Position numbers and translations under genes: made by a program | The notes under the pieces: generated by a model | Told to the model about the DNA's origin: nothing | The model's input: the letters and a program-made list of their open reading frames with translations, nothing else | Database searches by the model: none | DNA from: Crotophaga sulcirostris | Lineage: Eukaryota > Chordata > Aves > Cuculiformes > Crotophagidae | Direction of reading: 5' to 3' | DNA: 64,000 nt | NCBI GenBank assembly: GCA_013397455.1 | Contig: VYZB01000536.1 | Location: 373,671 to 437,670 of the forward strand | Shown here: positions 39,501 through 54,500 of the stretch, piece by piece | Numbering within the stretch: the stretch's first letter is position 1 | Layout of the letters: every line of letters begins with the position of its first letter

Positions 39501-42500
39501 GCTCAACACCATCTAGATTGTTTTCAAATCCAATGCTATTTTAATTTCCTTTTTATCACAAGGAGTAAAAATGAGGATGATTCAATTTCTAGCAAGCATT
39601 TCTTTTCTAATTATTAAAAAATACCAGGTCTGGATTAGTGTATTATATTACTGTTCCCCTCAGAAACTCCTTTCCAGTATATTCCTATTTAGCTACGGTT
39701 TAGGAATGTATAGTTTACATATTAGTGAAATACGTGCAACCAACCATTCATTCTCAAAATTACACTGTTCTATCTTCAGTGTAAGACTTTTTTTTTTGCA
39801 ATGTACTTGTTCCAAAATATTCTTCTCTTTACAGTAAATGTTCTAAATATTCAATAAAGTATATTTTGGAGTTAGGATTTTTTTTACTGATTTATGAAAC
39901 AGAGCCTCCTAATATAAAATGCTAATAAATTATTTACTTTATGATATTTAGGTTAGAACAAAAATAACAGTAGCTCTTCTAGGCTTCAGTGGTGTTGGTT
40001 TAAAAATATATTGTGATATTCTTTCTCAGCTCACGTTGAACTGTCTACTTATACACTGCATCAACTTGTACCAGTTATATTTTGTTTATTCCATAAGTAG
40101 AGCTAAATTCACAGAACAAATGAGATGTGCACGCAAAATATCACCAGAAAATCAGCACCTCCCAATACAAGACAATTAGGAGATAAAATTTTAACACTTA
40201 TAATGACAGCCAGGTTAGACAAAGATGGAAATTAAAGGAGTGGCATGAAAGAGCAAATCAGGAGAGGGAAAAAGAAAAAAAGTTTGTAGCAGAATACCTT
40301 CTTTTGTCTGTTTTCAGCAGCAGCCAACTGAGCTGACATTCTTTCTTGCATTTTCCTGCAGTGAGCCATAACAGCTTCTAAAATGGTCAGAGGGTTCATG
40401 CATATTGGCTTTTTTTCTTTATCACCAGCACCTGCCTCAAAGTCTCTCTGAAGAGCCAGAAATGGGTCACTCAGATTAAATCTTCCATATCTCTCCTGGA
40501 TGAAAACCTCCTTGCGCCGGGCCTAACAGAAAAATCAAACAAACAAAGAAATAAACCTAAATGCATTCTTTGGAGTACAAGCACATATAGAAGAGACCTA
40601 AATCACAGGTTATGTTATATATTTATGTTTTTTAAATATTTTCTTTAGGTATTCATTTATGATTTTAAATAGAAATAGTCCGATATGTTGTCCACAAATT
40701 TCATTATAGTCAATACAATTCACTACATAGAAAACCCTTCCCCTTCTCAATTCAATACAGAAATTTCAACTTGGAGCATTTTCAGAAATATCACAAAAAT
40801 AACATCTTCTAAATTGGCTGATACACAAAGAGGAAAGGGAAGAAAAACATTCTAAAATAAAGTCTTCTATTTCTATGATTCTAGAGATATGAAAACATGC
40901 TCTGTGTGTTTACTGCAATACCAAAATAAGTATTTTTCAAATAAAAAAAAATTGATGGTATGTTTACACACAGAGAGATTTTCATAAGTGATAGCAGACA
41001 AACAGAGAGCAAAAATACCACCAAAGCTTTTCTGAAATAAAGACAATTCCCACATCTGTGTTCAGGAAGAACTTTAAAGTCATATGTTTCTCCATACCAT
41101 TATTTTAAAACATAACTGTATTTCCAAGCTACAGTAAAACACTTTCATAGAATCATAGAATGGTTTGGGTTAGAAGGGACCTTAAAGATCATCTAGTTCC
41201 AACCCCCCTGCCATGGGCAGGGACATCTTTAACTAGATCAGGTTGCTTGGCCTTGAACACCTCCAGGTATGGAGCATCCATAAGTTCTCTGGGCAACCTG
41301 TGCCACTGCCTCACCATCTGCATAGTAAAAAATTTCTTCCTTATATCTAATCTGAATCTCCTCACTTTCAGCTTAAAACCATTACTCCTCCTTCTGTCCT
41401 TGCACTCCCTGATCAAGAGCCCCTCCCCATCTTTCCTATAGTCCCTCTTTAAGTACTGGGAGGCTGCTTTAAGGTCTCCTCGGACCTTCTCTTCTCCAGA
41501 TTGAGCAACCCCAACTCTCCCAGCCTGTCCTCACAGGGGAGGTGTTCCAGCCCTCTGATCACCTTTGTGGCCTCCTCTGGACTCATTCCAACAGATCCGT
41601 GTCCTTCCTGTGCTGAGGACTCCAGAACTGAGTGCAGTACTCCAGTGGGGGTCTCACAAGAGTAGAGTAGAGGGGCAGAATCACTTCCCTCAATCTGCTG
41701 GTCACATTTTTTTTGATGCAGCCCAGGATACTCTTGGTTTTCTGGGCTGCAAGTGGCACATTACCAGCTCATGTTAAGCTTCTCATCCACCAGGACTCCA
41801 AAATCCTTCTCTTCAGGGCCGCTCTCAATCCATTCTCTGCCCAGCTTATATTTGTGCTTGGGATTGCCTCAACCCAAGTGCAGGACCTTGCACTTGGCCT
41901 TGTTGAAACTTATGAAGTTAGCATGGGCTCACCTCTCAAACCTGTCAAGGCCGATCTGGATGACTTTATGTAATATTTTTTTGTTATGACAATAATAACG
42001 ACCAGAGGCACTTTTGCTTGACAAAGAGAAGGTATTTTCATACGTTTAATACAGAGTGCACAGGAATGCCATAGATAAGTACTAACTTCCAACAGCCTTC
42101 ATGGAAAACATTGTTCCAAAACCGCAGGCTTAAGACCCACCTAATTTGGGGTGGAGGGGGAACCAAACCAAAAACACCAAAAGACTTCTAAAATTCTGTA
42201 GCGGTGTTTTTGTGCTTGCACTTATAACAGAAAGCAGAAGGAAGACGAACCATATAGTTCAAATTTTGGAAGAAAATGAAGGCTTGTTACCTTAAAAATC
42301 AGAATAGTCACTGGAGCAGCTTTTTAAAGGTGTCTGTCTCAAAAAACCAGAAAAAAAATGCATTGTGCAGAGAAACACCATCAGAAAGAGGAATCCCTCC
42401 AAAACTGGATAAAATATGTCTGTGATTCAAAGAATAAGCAAAATACAAGAGGAAGAATAAGCCAATTCCAAGATGTAAAAGATGAGGAACAGGCCTAATC

Positions 42501-45500
42501 ATTACCACAGGGGTTAGTAGATCATTTTGAAAGCCTGAAGTTAAAATTGTAACATATGAAAAGGTCATAAAAGGTAGCAAATATTTTAGGGTGTCAGAAA
42601 ACAATCAACATAAGAACTACCTCAGAAAACCTCTACAGACACAACCTCTACAAAGAATAAACTTTAATGAATGCCCAAGTTTCTCATCAATATTGGGTAC
42701 AAAATTGAAATATTGTGGGAAATTAAAAGGTAAAAGAGAATTTGACTACAATAGAAATAAGCGTGCCTATTTTGATATTTGAAATNTTTATAGTATAAAT
42801 GCAGATTGAAAAATATGTGTTAAAAACAGGCCTTTGGGGCATAACTTCAGAAAAAGCTTACCGAGTTCATTCAGACCTAAAGTCTAGCTAGGCTTACGGA
42901 GTCAGGTAGTGATGGGTTGAAGAGACAAAAATAAGCCAATAAAATCTAGTTATTTTTTACTGTAAGAATTACCTTGCAAATAACCCCTAATTATTCTAAT
43001 AATTTAATCCCTTGTTTTTTATCTTAGATTTTAAAATAAAATAGCTAGTTCCAAAAGTAATATTACAAAGCCAGATGCGGAGAGGCTACATCTGTAGCTC
43101 CTGGTTCTATATACTGAAGTTACAGGACAGTATGCACCTTAAGAATTCAACCTTCATATAAAGGAAACTAACAGAACCAAAAACCTGATCCTAAATGGAT
43201 GTGTTGGTTTTGGCTGGGAAAATGTTAATATTTTTCATAGCAGCTAGCATGGGGATATGGTTTGGATTTGTGCTGGAAACAGTGTTGATAACACAAAGAT
43301 ATTTTAGTTACTGCTGAGCAGAGCTTACACACAGTCAAAGCCTTTTCTGCTTCTCACACCACCCCAGCAGCGAGTAGGCTGAGGCTGCACAAGAAATTGT
43401 GAGGGGCTACAGCTGGGACAGCTGACACCAACTGACCAAAGGGATATCCCACACCATATGACATCATGTTCAGCAATAAACTGGTTGGCTGGGGGGAGGC
43501 TGCTGCTCAGGGACTGACCGGACATTGGCCAGTGGGTGGTGAGCAATTGTTTTCATTTGCATCACTTGCATTTCTTGGGCTTTACTTCTCTCTCATTGTT
43601 ATTTTCCCTTACATTATAATTATTATTTTACAATTATTAAACTGTTCTTATCTCAACCCACGACTTTCCTCACTTTCACGCTTCCAATTCTCTTCCCTCT
43701 CTCCTGCTGGGGTAGGAGTGCAGTGCTTAGTTACCGGTTGAGGTTAAACTACAACAATAGATTAAAGGGTTAAGCAGCGAAACAAGATAAGCTGTATTGG
43801 GTTTGTTTTGGTAGCAGGGTGGGGGCTACAGGGGTAGCAGGGGTGACTGGAGCTGCATGCAGTCTCTGTCATGTCTTCGTCCCGTGTCAACAGCCATCAG
43901 GCACCAGCACAGCCTTCCAGTGAAACTGAAACCAAGTATTTCTTGGGCATTTCTGGAATTTAGTGGTCATGTCACAGAAAAATTAAAAGATAAAGCAGTT
44001 TACATAAATATGCTTTGAATAAAATAACACAATAAACTTACATTGCAAAGAAAAACACTGAATGAAGAATGTCAAAACACTAATTGAGGGTGCCAGGATA
44101 CTAAAAGAAATGCACCAAAACATCAGAGGCTTTCAAGAGCACGGCACTGTACCATTTCTATAGCAGCAACTGCAAACCAATAAACGAGTATTCAGTACTG
44201 AGGATATCTGTAAAAAAATTTTTAATGCCTTTTATGCTTTTAAGAAAAATATTCAATTGCTTTTATGTCTTAAGAGGTTAGGAAGCTACATAGTCTGATA
44301 GTAAAATGCTTACTGGCTTTCAGATTTAAAAAGCTGCAGAAATTTACCCATTAGGATAACACATCATAACATACTTGAGAGGGGTCTTTCAAGCCAGAAG
44401 TAGTTAATAAAAAAATCTTCTTGCAAATCATATTATTTTAATTTCTTTTGAATAACGCTAACAACTTCTATAAACTTCACAGTGTTTTCCACTGACAATG
44501 CAAACAGCAAGGGATATCAAAAGGTCATATTTACTGACTATCCACAGCAGATGAATATTAATACTATGCTTAACATAATAAATCGTCTCCTCATAAAAAA
44601 TGTAGTACATGAGCTTAGAAGAGTAAACATAAGTAATGCAGACCTACTGAAAGTGAATGCATGGCAGCTCTTGCCATCTATCAATATCTATTATAATCCC
44701 CACACCGCAATTCATGTCAGACTGCAAATCACAGAAAATCTACTTTAATATGAAACCAAAGTATTTTAAAAGTAAACGAAATCTGGATATTTTGCAGTAA
44801 ACTTCAAAACTTTGTGAAGCACTGCCAAATCACTGGGTATTCATTCAAAGTTACAGTTCTCCAGAAATTATACCATTAGCGTGAACAAGCAGAGAACTGC
44901 TGACACTATAACATACATGTAACATTATTATTAGAAATCTGTTGTTAAGTACCCAGAAAATAAATTTCTGGGCTACTAGAAAAGTTACCACACATAGGGA
45001 CTCACTTAAGAAAGAACAGGAACAGAACTGAGCGTGCTGTTTGCCAGACATTATCTCCATGGTCATTCTTCCTTTACTGCTAGACCACTTTTAAGACAAT
45101 TTTTCAGCTGAAAAGTGGCCTGACTTAGGCAAAGAATACCACTTCCACACTTGTCCGTCAGGAGAGGTATAAAAAGAAAAGAGAGCAGCACGTTTGAACA
45201 CTATCAGCTTGACAATACCTAAAACACAAATCTGAACGTATATAAATTATGGTTTCCTGCAGAAGAAAGCGCCACACTTCCTTACTTCTCTTGCTGGCAT
45301 GCTTTTGAGTAAAAATCATATATTTTCTGAGGAACTAAAACGTTTTCAGTGTAGCACTGTGTGTGTCTGAAGGACATTTGTGATATCTGGCTCTAAGGGA
45401 ACATCTGATTTGTGAATCCTGGAGCCAGGCACTTATTCTTCTGGCTTAAGCAACTGGTGGAACCTTTGGGCACACCTAAAAGCAAAACTTTCCGCATGCG

Positions 45501-48500
45501 AATGAAACGTGTCATAAAAATGTAGGTGCCAAATGACTCCAACAGGCCGTGGTTCCACAAGGCAAAGTCTTGCACAGCAACAGCAGAGTAAAGTACTGAT
45601 GTCCTGCTTGTCCACCCTCCATCGCCACGCAGCACTCACTGACACCAGGAAAGCTTCCTGTGGGACAACTCTAATAACAGGGTGAGGTGAAGACACAAAC
45701 AGCAACCTTCTTTTCCTTGACAATTTTTCTGCCAGATAGATTCCACAATCTTCTTCATAGAGCAGCTGACAAACAGATGTGCCAACACGTGTAAAGGGGA
45801 AGTGAGTTGCAATGTGGTAACAAATTGGGGAAGAGAGGGAAAAAGAAGATAAATCAAAGTACCTTAAGCTAGTACTGTTACCAAAGATTAGCTCTCATGA
45901 AGCTAATGCTGGTTATGACTAAACTTTTGGGGTTTTTTACATGATTCCTTCAGGCCCTATATAATACTTCCGTTCCTTGCACTTCGCTAAAATATATCAG
46001 ATGGGACAAATAAGAGATACTAGAAGCAGAAAATCATCTTTCAGTAGTGAATTTCAAGACATAAATGATAGCAGCAATATCAAAATATCGGAGTTTTATG
46101 GCATTCATTATGTGGGGAATGTACAGTCTAATGCCATACGGACAATTAATCCTTTAACATAGTCTCTGAATAATTTGGTGGCTGTGCTAGAAAAACAATT
46201 AGCAGTATCTCATATATTAACTTCAATTGCACAGCAATATATACAGAAAATAACATTTAAAATTTGTTAATAGTGAAATGAATACGTTTTCAAACAGTAA
46301 ATCTTCAAAACCAGACTGAATATGCACCCACTATAGGATGTAATCATGAGTGCTGCATTTTCAGAGGGGCTAGCTTTATTCTGTACATACCCATTTGCAC
46401 AGCAACTCGCCTTTTAATGCAAGGACTGAGATTCAAAGTATTTAAAGGTATAAAAAATAATGTACTTGGAAAATTACACTTTTTGCAGCATATGCAAGTA
46501 CACAAAATAATGACTTAAGACTTAAACTAAACCCTCCAAAAGGTAACTGCTAATCAAAATTGACGGTAGGCATACACAAATCAAGAGAAAATATTTCAAA
46601 CCAAAGAAATAAACCCTCTAAATAGTTAATTAAATTGACTACTGCAATAGGGTAAAAGCTTAAACTTATTTACAAAAGCTTCTGAATTCAGTCCAATAAA
46701 AACACCAGATTTATTGAGAGCTTTTAAATCCTTGTATAGGATCTGAAAAATTAAACAAGGAGACTAAAATAGTAGTGCAATCACTACTTAAAAAACCAAA
46801 ACCCTGAAGTTTCTTTATGGACAGGCTGGTCTGTAGCATTATTTTAGATCAAGGATGGACTAAGAGTTTATACTAAAAGAAAAACAGTAAAACTGAAAAA
46901 TACCTTCAGAGAGGAGTGAAAGATGATCAAAAGGTACAACAGCTTTTCTTCATGGAAGAGCTAAGTAGGAATAGGACTTTTCAGAGTGAAATAGAGACAA
47001 CCAAGGAGAAACCTGCTAGAGGTCTGCATACTGACAGGACCAGCAGCAATGGTCCCATGATCTAACAAGGGAAATTTGAGTTGAACACAAATTCTTCTCA
47101 GTGAGAGCAAATAAACACTGTAACGTGTTGCCCAGAAAAACACTTTGTTATTGGGAGATTTCTAAAACTAGATTGGATAAGGCAAACAGCAACCAAATCT
47201 ATGTTTGATGTTGGCCTTGCTTTAAGTAGAAGATTGGACTGACTGATCTCTTGAGGTGCCTTTCAACTTAAATTACCCTATGATTAGTGATTTCTTCTAG
47301 GACTGTACTTTTCTATCTTGTAGATGCTAGCAATCTTCTCAAATAACAAATGACAGAAATAACCTCTTAGAGGAAGGAAAACATCCAAATACTTTTTGGT
47401 GGAACAAGTCTAATGCCTTGCTTAGGATTAGGAAAATACTTTTTATGACTAAGAAAACAGAACTTGTAGTCTGTGGTATTTTAAGAAATAAAGAATCAGC
47501 ACTGAACCGTCCTAGGGATTACGCTGCTGTGTGATGCAATAGGAAGGTTTACTCTGAAGTTCTCTCTCCTAGGTCTGCAGCCAACATGAAACTGGAGGAT
47601 CAGGCTGTAAGATAAACAGCTTCTTTTATTACTCTCCCAGGAAGCCTGTCTCCTACCACATACAGCAAGATACCTCATTCTCCCCTAAACCAACTTTTTT
47701 CATACTATTGAGGTCACCTCTATGCATCTATCTGCCAGCTCCCTCCTGAATGCTTCCATCTCTCAAGCTGACCCTTTGCATTCACTGACCCCAGTTATCT
47801 ACTGGCAGATGAAGATTGGCAGCGGGATGTGCAGAGAGAGGAACAAAAGGAGTGGAAGTATCTGGATGATGGGCTGTGGGAAAAGTTGCAAATTCAATAT
47901 ACTATTTTTAGTGACTAAACTGGGAATTTTGAAGTCTAATTAGATCTTTGTCCCCCTGTTATTGAAACAAGAATGTAAAGGTACAAGGAGGCCTTCAGAT
48001 AGAATCCATCTTACTGTGAACTTAAAGCTAAAAGCATAAAAAAGCAAGGAAAAACAAATATGACCAATTTATATAGAAGTAAGAAACAAGCCAAATAAGA
48101 TAAAATGAAAAATTAATCACATAATATAAGTTCTATTGTTAGTTTTCTTTCTGTAATAGGCGATGTTGATATTAGTTGCACACATTTGCACAAATGAGTT
48201 TTCATAATCAACTTACATAATCAGTAAGAGAATACATAAGCAACAGTAATTTTAAGGTTAATACTAATTTTCCCCCAATGTATCTCAGAGTTTCCTCTTC
48301 ATTTACCTGCCAAGTTAGGAGTTTAGCAAGTCCAAGTTTACCATGCAGCAACTGATGATAAACATCAAAAATAGGACTGCATGTCCTACACTACTGTTGA
48401 ACAATGGAACTGAATTAAGGCTGCCCCAGAGCCCTTAAACAAAATTTCCTTCCTTTCAAGAGTGTTTGTTCCTCTGATTAATTTCCTTTTCCACATACAC

Positions 48501-51500
48501 TAAAATTGTTTCAACAGATGTTGATAGGTTCATATCAATATTTTCTCTTGACATATGTATTAGGGAGTGGTAAAAAGTTTTCTAAAACTAACCAGTATTG
48601 AAGAGGAGGTAGGAAAAGCTTAAAGATGGGGGGAGCCCTTCATCTAAATGAAATTGAAAAGGTGATAGATTTTTTTTAAAAGAGGAGGGCGACTGAAGGA
48701 GAACATGTCTATAAATCTTATTCAGTGGCATTATACAGTGTCTTGCAATTATTTGCTGCAGCTATTCATTCAAGCAAAAGAATATATACTCAATTATCAA
48801 TGAGTATATATTCATAATAAAAGCAGTAGTTTCAGAGGTACCTGCAAAATACTGGGGTGGGGTAGGGGATATGATGTCTAACTATGATTAATTAAGAATG
48901 ACTCTTTAAAGCATGCTAGCAATTTTCATTACAGAATAGACTTTGAGGGTTTTCTTTGTTGTCATTTTTTTAATGCAGATTAATGTTTTCAAATTAATTC
49001 AAATGCAAATTAATGTTTTCAAAGTATATGAAACGTTACTTTCATATAAAGTTTTACAGAACAAAATAAAAATGGAAATGTAAAAACCAATGCTGAAGAT
49101 ATTCTACAGCGTGATTTCTGTCAATGAATACTTGATGACAAATTTCTCCTTGCTACCTTAACTAGAGTCAAAATTCCGTTCTTCAATGCTGTGACTGAAG
49201 GAAGTGCATACTTAGGCAAAGCCTGCAAGTGAGTTAGATTTAAGTGAACTTAATATTATGTGAGAAATATTTGACCGATATATGCAAACTGCCTGTTGCC
49301 ATGATAAATGTCAATTATCATAAGACAAAAACTTCTGTGTACAATTTAAGGATGCTATTGATACTAAAAAAAAAGGAAATTCTCTGAAGACTGGTGATCA
49401 TAACAGGTTGCCAATTCAAAAAGTGTGAATACAGTAAAAAGAATTAGGAAAGAAACAGGAGGATGCAATCAGCAAGTTAAACAAAACCAACATACAGGTT
49501 TATTATGCTCCGACAGGCCTATATCTTGAAGCAGTGTCTCGTAACAGTCATAAGCCATGCAAATATATCAATGAAACCCATTTCAGTGAGGTAGGCTGCA
49601 TGAAAGTGGAGATACTATCAGTTTTACTAGTAAAGTTATCGCAAGCATAAACCATTACAATAAGAGCAAAACCAAAAAGTTGCCTTACTCTCTCCTTCCC
49701 AACGACCCATAGAACTTTTAAAAAAATTGTAATTTGCAAAGTGTCCCTTTCTCTCAGAATCACATAGTTTTAAATCCAAGCTTCTAAAAAGCATTTTCAA
49801 GGTAAAAATAAAGCTCTGAGTACAAGATGGTATATTGCTTTACAAGGCTATCCTCAGTAACTTCCATTTAAGAAGATATACAAACCCATCATTTTAAGGC
49901 ATAAAAGGTCAGATCTTACCTAGCAGTTGATGAAAACAATTGCAAATCTGGTTCTCTCTGTTTCATGCCAAGTATCCAAATAGTAAGGTGGTTTCCAAAA
50001 AGCTATACGATTTCCTCTTCTATGCACTAATAAGAAGACTTAACAAAAGTACAACACGCCTAACAATTAATTCAAACCTCTGTGTATAGGGAAACATTTA
50101 GCTAACAATTAAATGATCCTGACTTACAATATAACCGAAAGTATTGAACAGGAATTACACAACCAAGGTAATGATCAAGACTAAATTTCCTTAGCGGTCT
50201 CAGTCCATAAAATGAGAATATTGCCTAATAGCATTACTTTACTGTTATCCAAATATTGCCAAGAAGCATACACCCTCCTTTTCTTTCTCCTTGTTACCTG
50301 ATAAAACCCCCCCATGAAAGAAAGAGGTACAGACAGGACAAACATATTCTTCCAGTTCTTCATTACTCATTTTCTCCCTTAGAGTAGTGAAAATCCACTG
50401 GTTTGAGGTGGCCGATTTAAAAACAAAAAGGCCATGTTACAAAGCTAAGATCAATTATTAGCAGTTTGGTACCAACAAGAAAAAAACCCCAATAGTCAAT
50501 ATAAAATATTCTTTATTTCTTACAGATGTAAAGTATCAAACTCAGGCCTTGCACTAAGTTTCTAAATGAGGAAGGAGAAAAACCTCAAGTCGTGAAAAAA
50601 CATGTGTTTTCAGTTGAGAGGAGCCATCCAGATGTTCTACATGAAGTTGACATTAGACCTATTTTATGACAGCTTTGTTGTCTGATGCTCAAACATTTGA
50701 TAATTATAGGCCAATATTTTATAAGGAAGTATCACTGTTCGACGGTCTGATTATCTAACCACCCACCACTCACTATTAATTTGATAATTAATAGTGAGTC
50801 CCAATGGATGGAAGAGATAAGATTTCTGGTTACTTTAAATAACCATGTCACCTAGGCTACTTTGTATTTTTTAATTTATAGTTCAAATTCATGCAAATCA
50901 ATTTATAATCCTTTCCATGGAAATCTGTCAGCCATTCTTCTGAAAAACTGAAGGAAATCTTACTTCATCTCTAACAAAAAAAGAGCATTTTAACTTACAC
51001 GCTTAGCAGTTAAAAAGTTTCTTCATCTTAGTAACAGACCAAACATACCAAAGGCATAAACCAAAAACTTTAACTAAGTCAATCAGTGTTTCTTTTTCAT
51101 TTACAGCACTTAGATTTTCATATTTTCAAGCTATCAAAATCTTAGTTAAAATATCATCCCATATTACCGCATGGCAATTACGTGATTACCAAACTTTAAT
51201 TATTCAATGAACAGGTATAAAAATTATGAGTTTACAAGCAATCATCAGGCACAGTCAACCTGAATTTACAAAGGGAAAGTTCTGTTTAACTGATTTGATA
51301 TACTTCTATGATAAATTCCCTATCTAGCAGCTGAAGGGAAGGCATAGGACGTAGTTTTTCTGGATTTCAGTAAGGTTTTTAACAGTCCCTCACAGCACTC
51401 CTGTGGAAAAGCTGTCCAGCTGCAGGATAAGCAGGTTCATGATGCACTGAGTGAAGAACTGGCTGAACAGCAGGGCCCAAAGGGTTGTAGTGAACAGGGT

Positions 51501-54500
51501 GACATCTGGATGGCAGCTGATGACCAGCAGTGTAACTCAGGCTTCAATTCTGGGGCCAATTCCGTTCAGTATTTTATCAATAATGCAGGATGCAGCGGCT
51601 GAACACAACATTACCAAGTTTGCTGATGATACCAAACCAGGAGGTGCTGTTGACTCCCTTGAAGGATAAGACGTCTTGCAGAGGGCTCTAGATAGATTGG
51701 AGCACTGGGAAATCATCAATGGTGTGAAATTCAATGAGGCTAAAAGCCTGATTCTGCACCTAGGATGGAGCAACATTGGGCACAAGTGTTAACTGGGAGT
51801 GAAGTGGCTGGAGAACAGCCCTGCAGACAGGGATCTGGGATGCTGGCTGGCAGCTGGCTCACTATGAGTCAGCAGTGTGGCCTGGCAGCAAGGGGGAAGC
51901 TGCATCCTGGGACACAAACACAGCATAACCAGCTGGTCAAACCAGGGGACTATCCCACTGTATTCAGCATTTTTTGCAGCCTCCCCCTGAGTACTGCATA
52001 CAGTTCTGGGTCCCAGAATTTAAGAAGGATGTGAAAGTCCTTGAATGCCTACAGAGGAGGACAACAAAGATGGTGAAAGGGCTGGAAAGCATGTCCTGTG
52101 AGGAGTGGCTAAGGACACTGGGCTTCTCTGGTTTGGAGAAAAGGAAGCTGAGGTGCGACCTCATTGCTCTCTACAGCCTCCTGAGGAGAGGAAGAGGAGG
52201 TGCTCATCCCTTCTCCCTGGTATCCAGTGACAGGACATGAGAGAATAGTTCAAAGATGCCTCAAGGTGGGTTCACTCTGGGCGTTAGGAAGCCTTGCTTT
52301 ACTGAGAAGGTGGTCAAACACTAGAACAGGCTTTCCAGAGAGGTGGTCAACGCCTCAAGCTTGTCAGTGTTTAAGAAGCATGTGGACAATGCCTTTCATA
52401 ATATGCTTTCATTCTTGGTTAGCCCCCAGTTGTTCAGGGAGTTGGACTAGATGATCATTGTAGGTCCCCTCCAACTGAAATATTCTATTATATCAACAAT
52501 AGATTTATTTGAGGTATAGACAATGTAGTGTTTTCAAATTATTTCCAGTATTCACTTTGGAAGGTAAATTGTGAGAATAATATGTGTTACCTCCAAGAAG
52601 AATTTTGTTCTTGCTGCTACCATTAGTGAAGATGCTGCATAGATTTAACTAAAGAAATTTGATTTCTAGAATGGAACAGTTCTGGGAGAACTGCAGGTGG
52701 AAAGACCTATCCACCATCCAGAACAGCACCAAAACAGAGAAGGAGGAAGAAAAGCATGGGAACACTTACACTCAAGCATAACAAAAGTAATTGCTGCTCT
52801 GTGAGTATTTTCACAAGTCATTTGAAAATGACTCAAATCAAATCTCTTCTCTTATTCATAATTATTTTTTACAAATTACTATCATAATTGATTTGGAAGA
52901 ACCAAGAAGAAACCTTACACATTTTCTTCAGCAACAGTAGCATGAAGAAACACACAAAGTGAAGAAAGAAGAGTTATTTTATCACTTGCACTTTAGTGTT
53001 ACCATCAACAAAATTATCTGTTCACTTAACTAAAAATGGAAAGTTTCAGTGAACATAATAATACAAATAGGATGACCCAGTTACATTTCTCACATTGTCA
53101 GCAACGTGAGTAATGATAGCAAATAAATAAAACATTGAAGTAAGTCACTCTAACAATGTAGTCACAGCTGTATTATTCATGAAGATCATAGAAACCAAGA
53201 AACTGTTACATCAACACGATGCTGGAAATTTTTATTATTATTTTTACAAATAGTGTTGTATCTACTCACTATGTTTATGTTGGATTATGCAGAAAGATCA
53301 AATGAGGGTAGGAGAAATCAAGTGAGAAAGGCAAAGCAATTATCCAAATAAGCAGAATATTTTCAGCTAAATCAGTAGTTACATGCCCAGCAACAATAAA
53401 GATATTCAGATCTTATGTGAAAAACAGAAAGAGACTATTATCACTTTAACAGTCACTACTGGAAAGTACAGAGTGAAAACGAGGTTTGCAATGCAAGGCC
53501 ATAGTTTTCACACTAGAGGCTACAAATATAAAACTATGAGACTCCTTTTCTAATTTTAGGAGAACATCTACCTGAGCAGTGAAGCTTAAGAGTAGTCAAA
53601 CAACATATATACAGGACTATTTTAATATGGTTTACCAGAAGTTTTGCTTTGCTTAATGCTTAATATCGCTGTTTGGCAAATAGCAAACAACTACCACAAG
53701 AAGTGATGCAATGCTACTGAAAGCTTGTTTTGTCAGTGGCTTCTAGAAGAGGCTTTTACATGTGCCAAAATACTAGAATCCCTCAGATAAACAAAGTTAA
53801 TCAGTCCAGGGACTGCTGCCGTGACTTCCCCAAAATCTATTAAAAAAGGCAGGCTTGGCTCCATTCATACTGAAGTATATGAAATACAGGTGTAACCTGA
53901 AGGTAAATCCAAAACCAGTTAACTTGATACCTTTCATTAGGCAAAAAATTATTTAGTTCTCCACACTTATAGAACTATTACTACAAAAAAACACTGAATA
54001 TAAGAAAAACAAATACTTTCATAGGCATCTGAAATGATCTTTTAAAAAAGATCCTATATATAAAGCCAACCCACCAACACTATAAACTGCATTTCCATGT
54101 TCTTACAGTAGTAAAGAATCTAGCAGTATCCAGGATAAGGTATAAGACTGTCCTTTAATCTCACCACATTTCCTGAAGTACGGTGTTAGCTTTTTCTGTT
54201 TTAAGTAGGTTTGGTCATCTCGTTGTCATGCAACAGAAGCTATTTTCTTACATTGTAAACAGTCATGCAATTCTCAAAAACTGAGGTTCACACAGATATT
54301 TATTGGAATAGCATTAGCTTCTTGAATTATCTGGCAATAAAGCAGCGTAACAAAACACATCAAGTAATTTTACAAAAATAAACCTAGCTGACATAAGATA
54401 AACTAGAAAATACAATATCTAAACAGCGATCGAGATGGGGGGTGGGAGGAATCAAAATTTGAACATTCTTTAAGGTTGTGTTTAACAACACTTTTTTAAT

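Larger units (their letters stand above)
35066..40297 (-). other. CTTNBP2: Intron 3 of CTTNBP2
   Basis: A 5.2 kb intron with donor GTATTC and acceptor TTTCTTACAG. It holds a 26-bp tandem duplication (36001-36052), a C-rich tract that is G-rich in the transcript (38056-38080) and an old plus-strand CR1 (about 38260-38745). The frames at 37457-37711 and 39309-39617 are unsupported. Confidence 0.82.

Noticed and set aside
43466..43741. 91-codon frame inside the solo LTR
   Set aside because: It lies wholly within LTR sequence and is interrupted in the wider family; there is no retroviral gene motif.
51451..51669. 72-codon frame with FADDT as a possible active gene
   Set aside because: It is part of a truncated CR1 LINE with stops and frameshifts downstream, not a functional reverse transcriptase.
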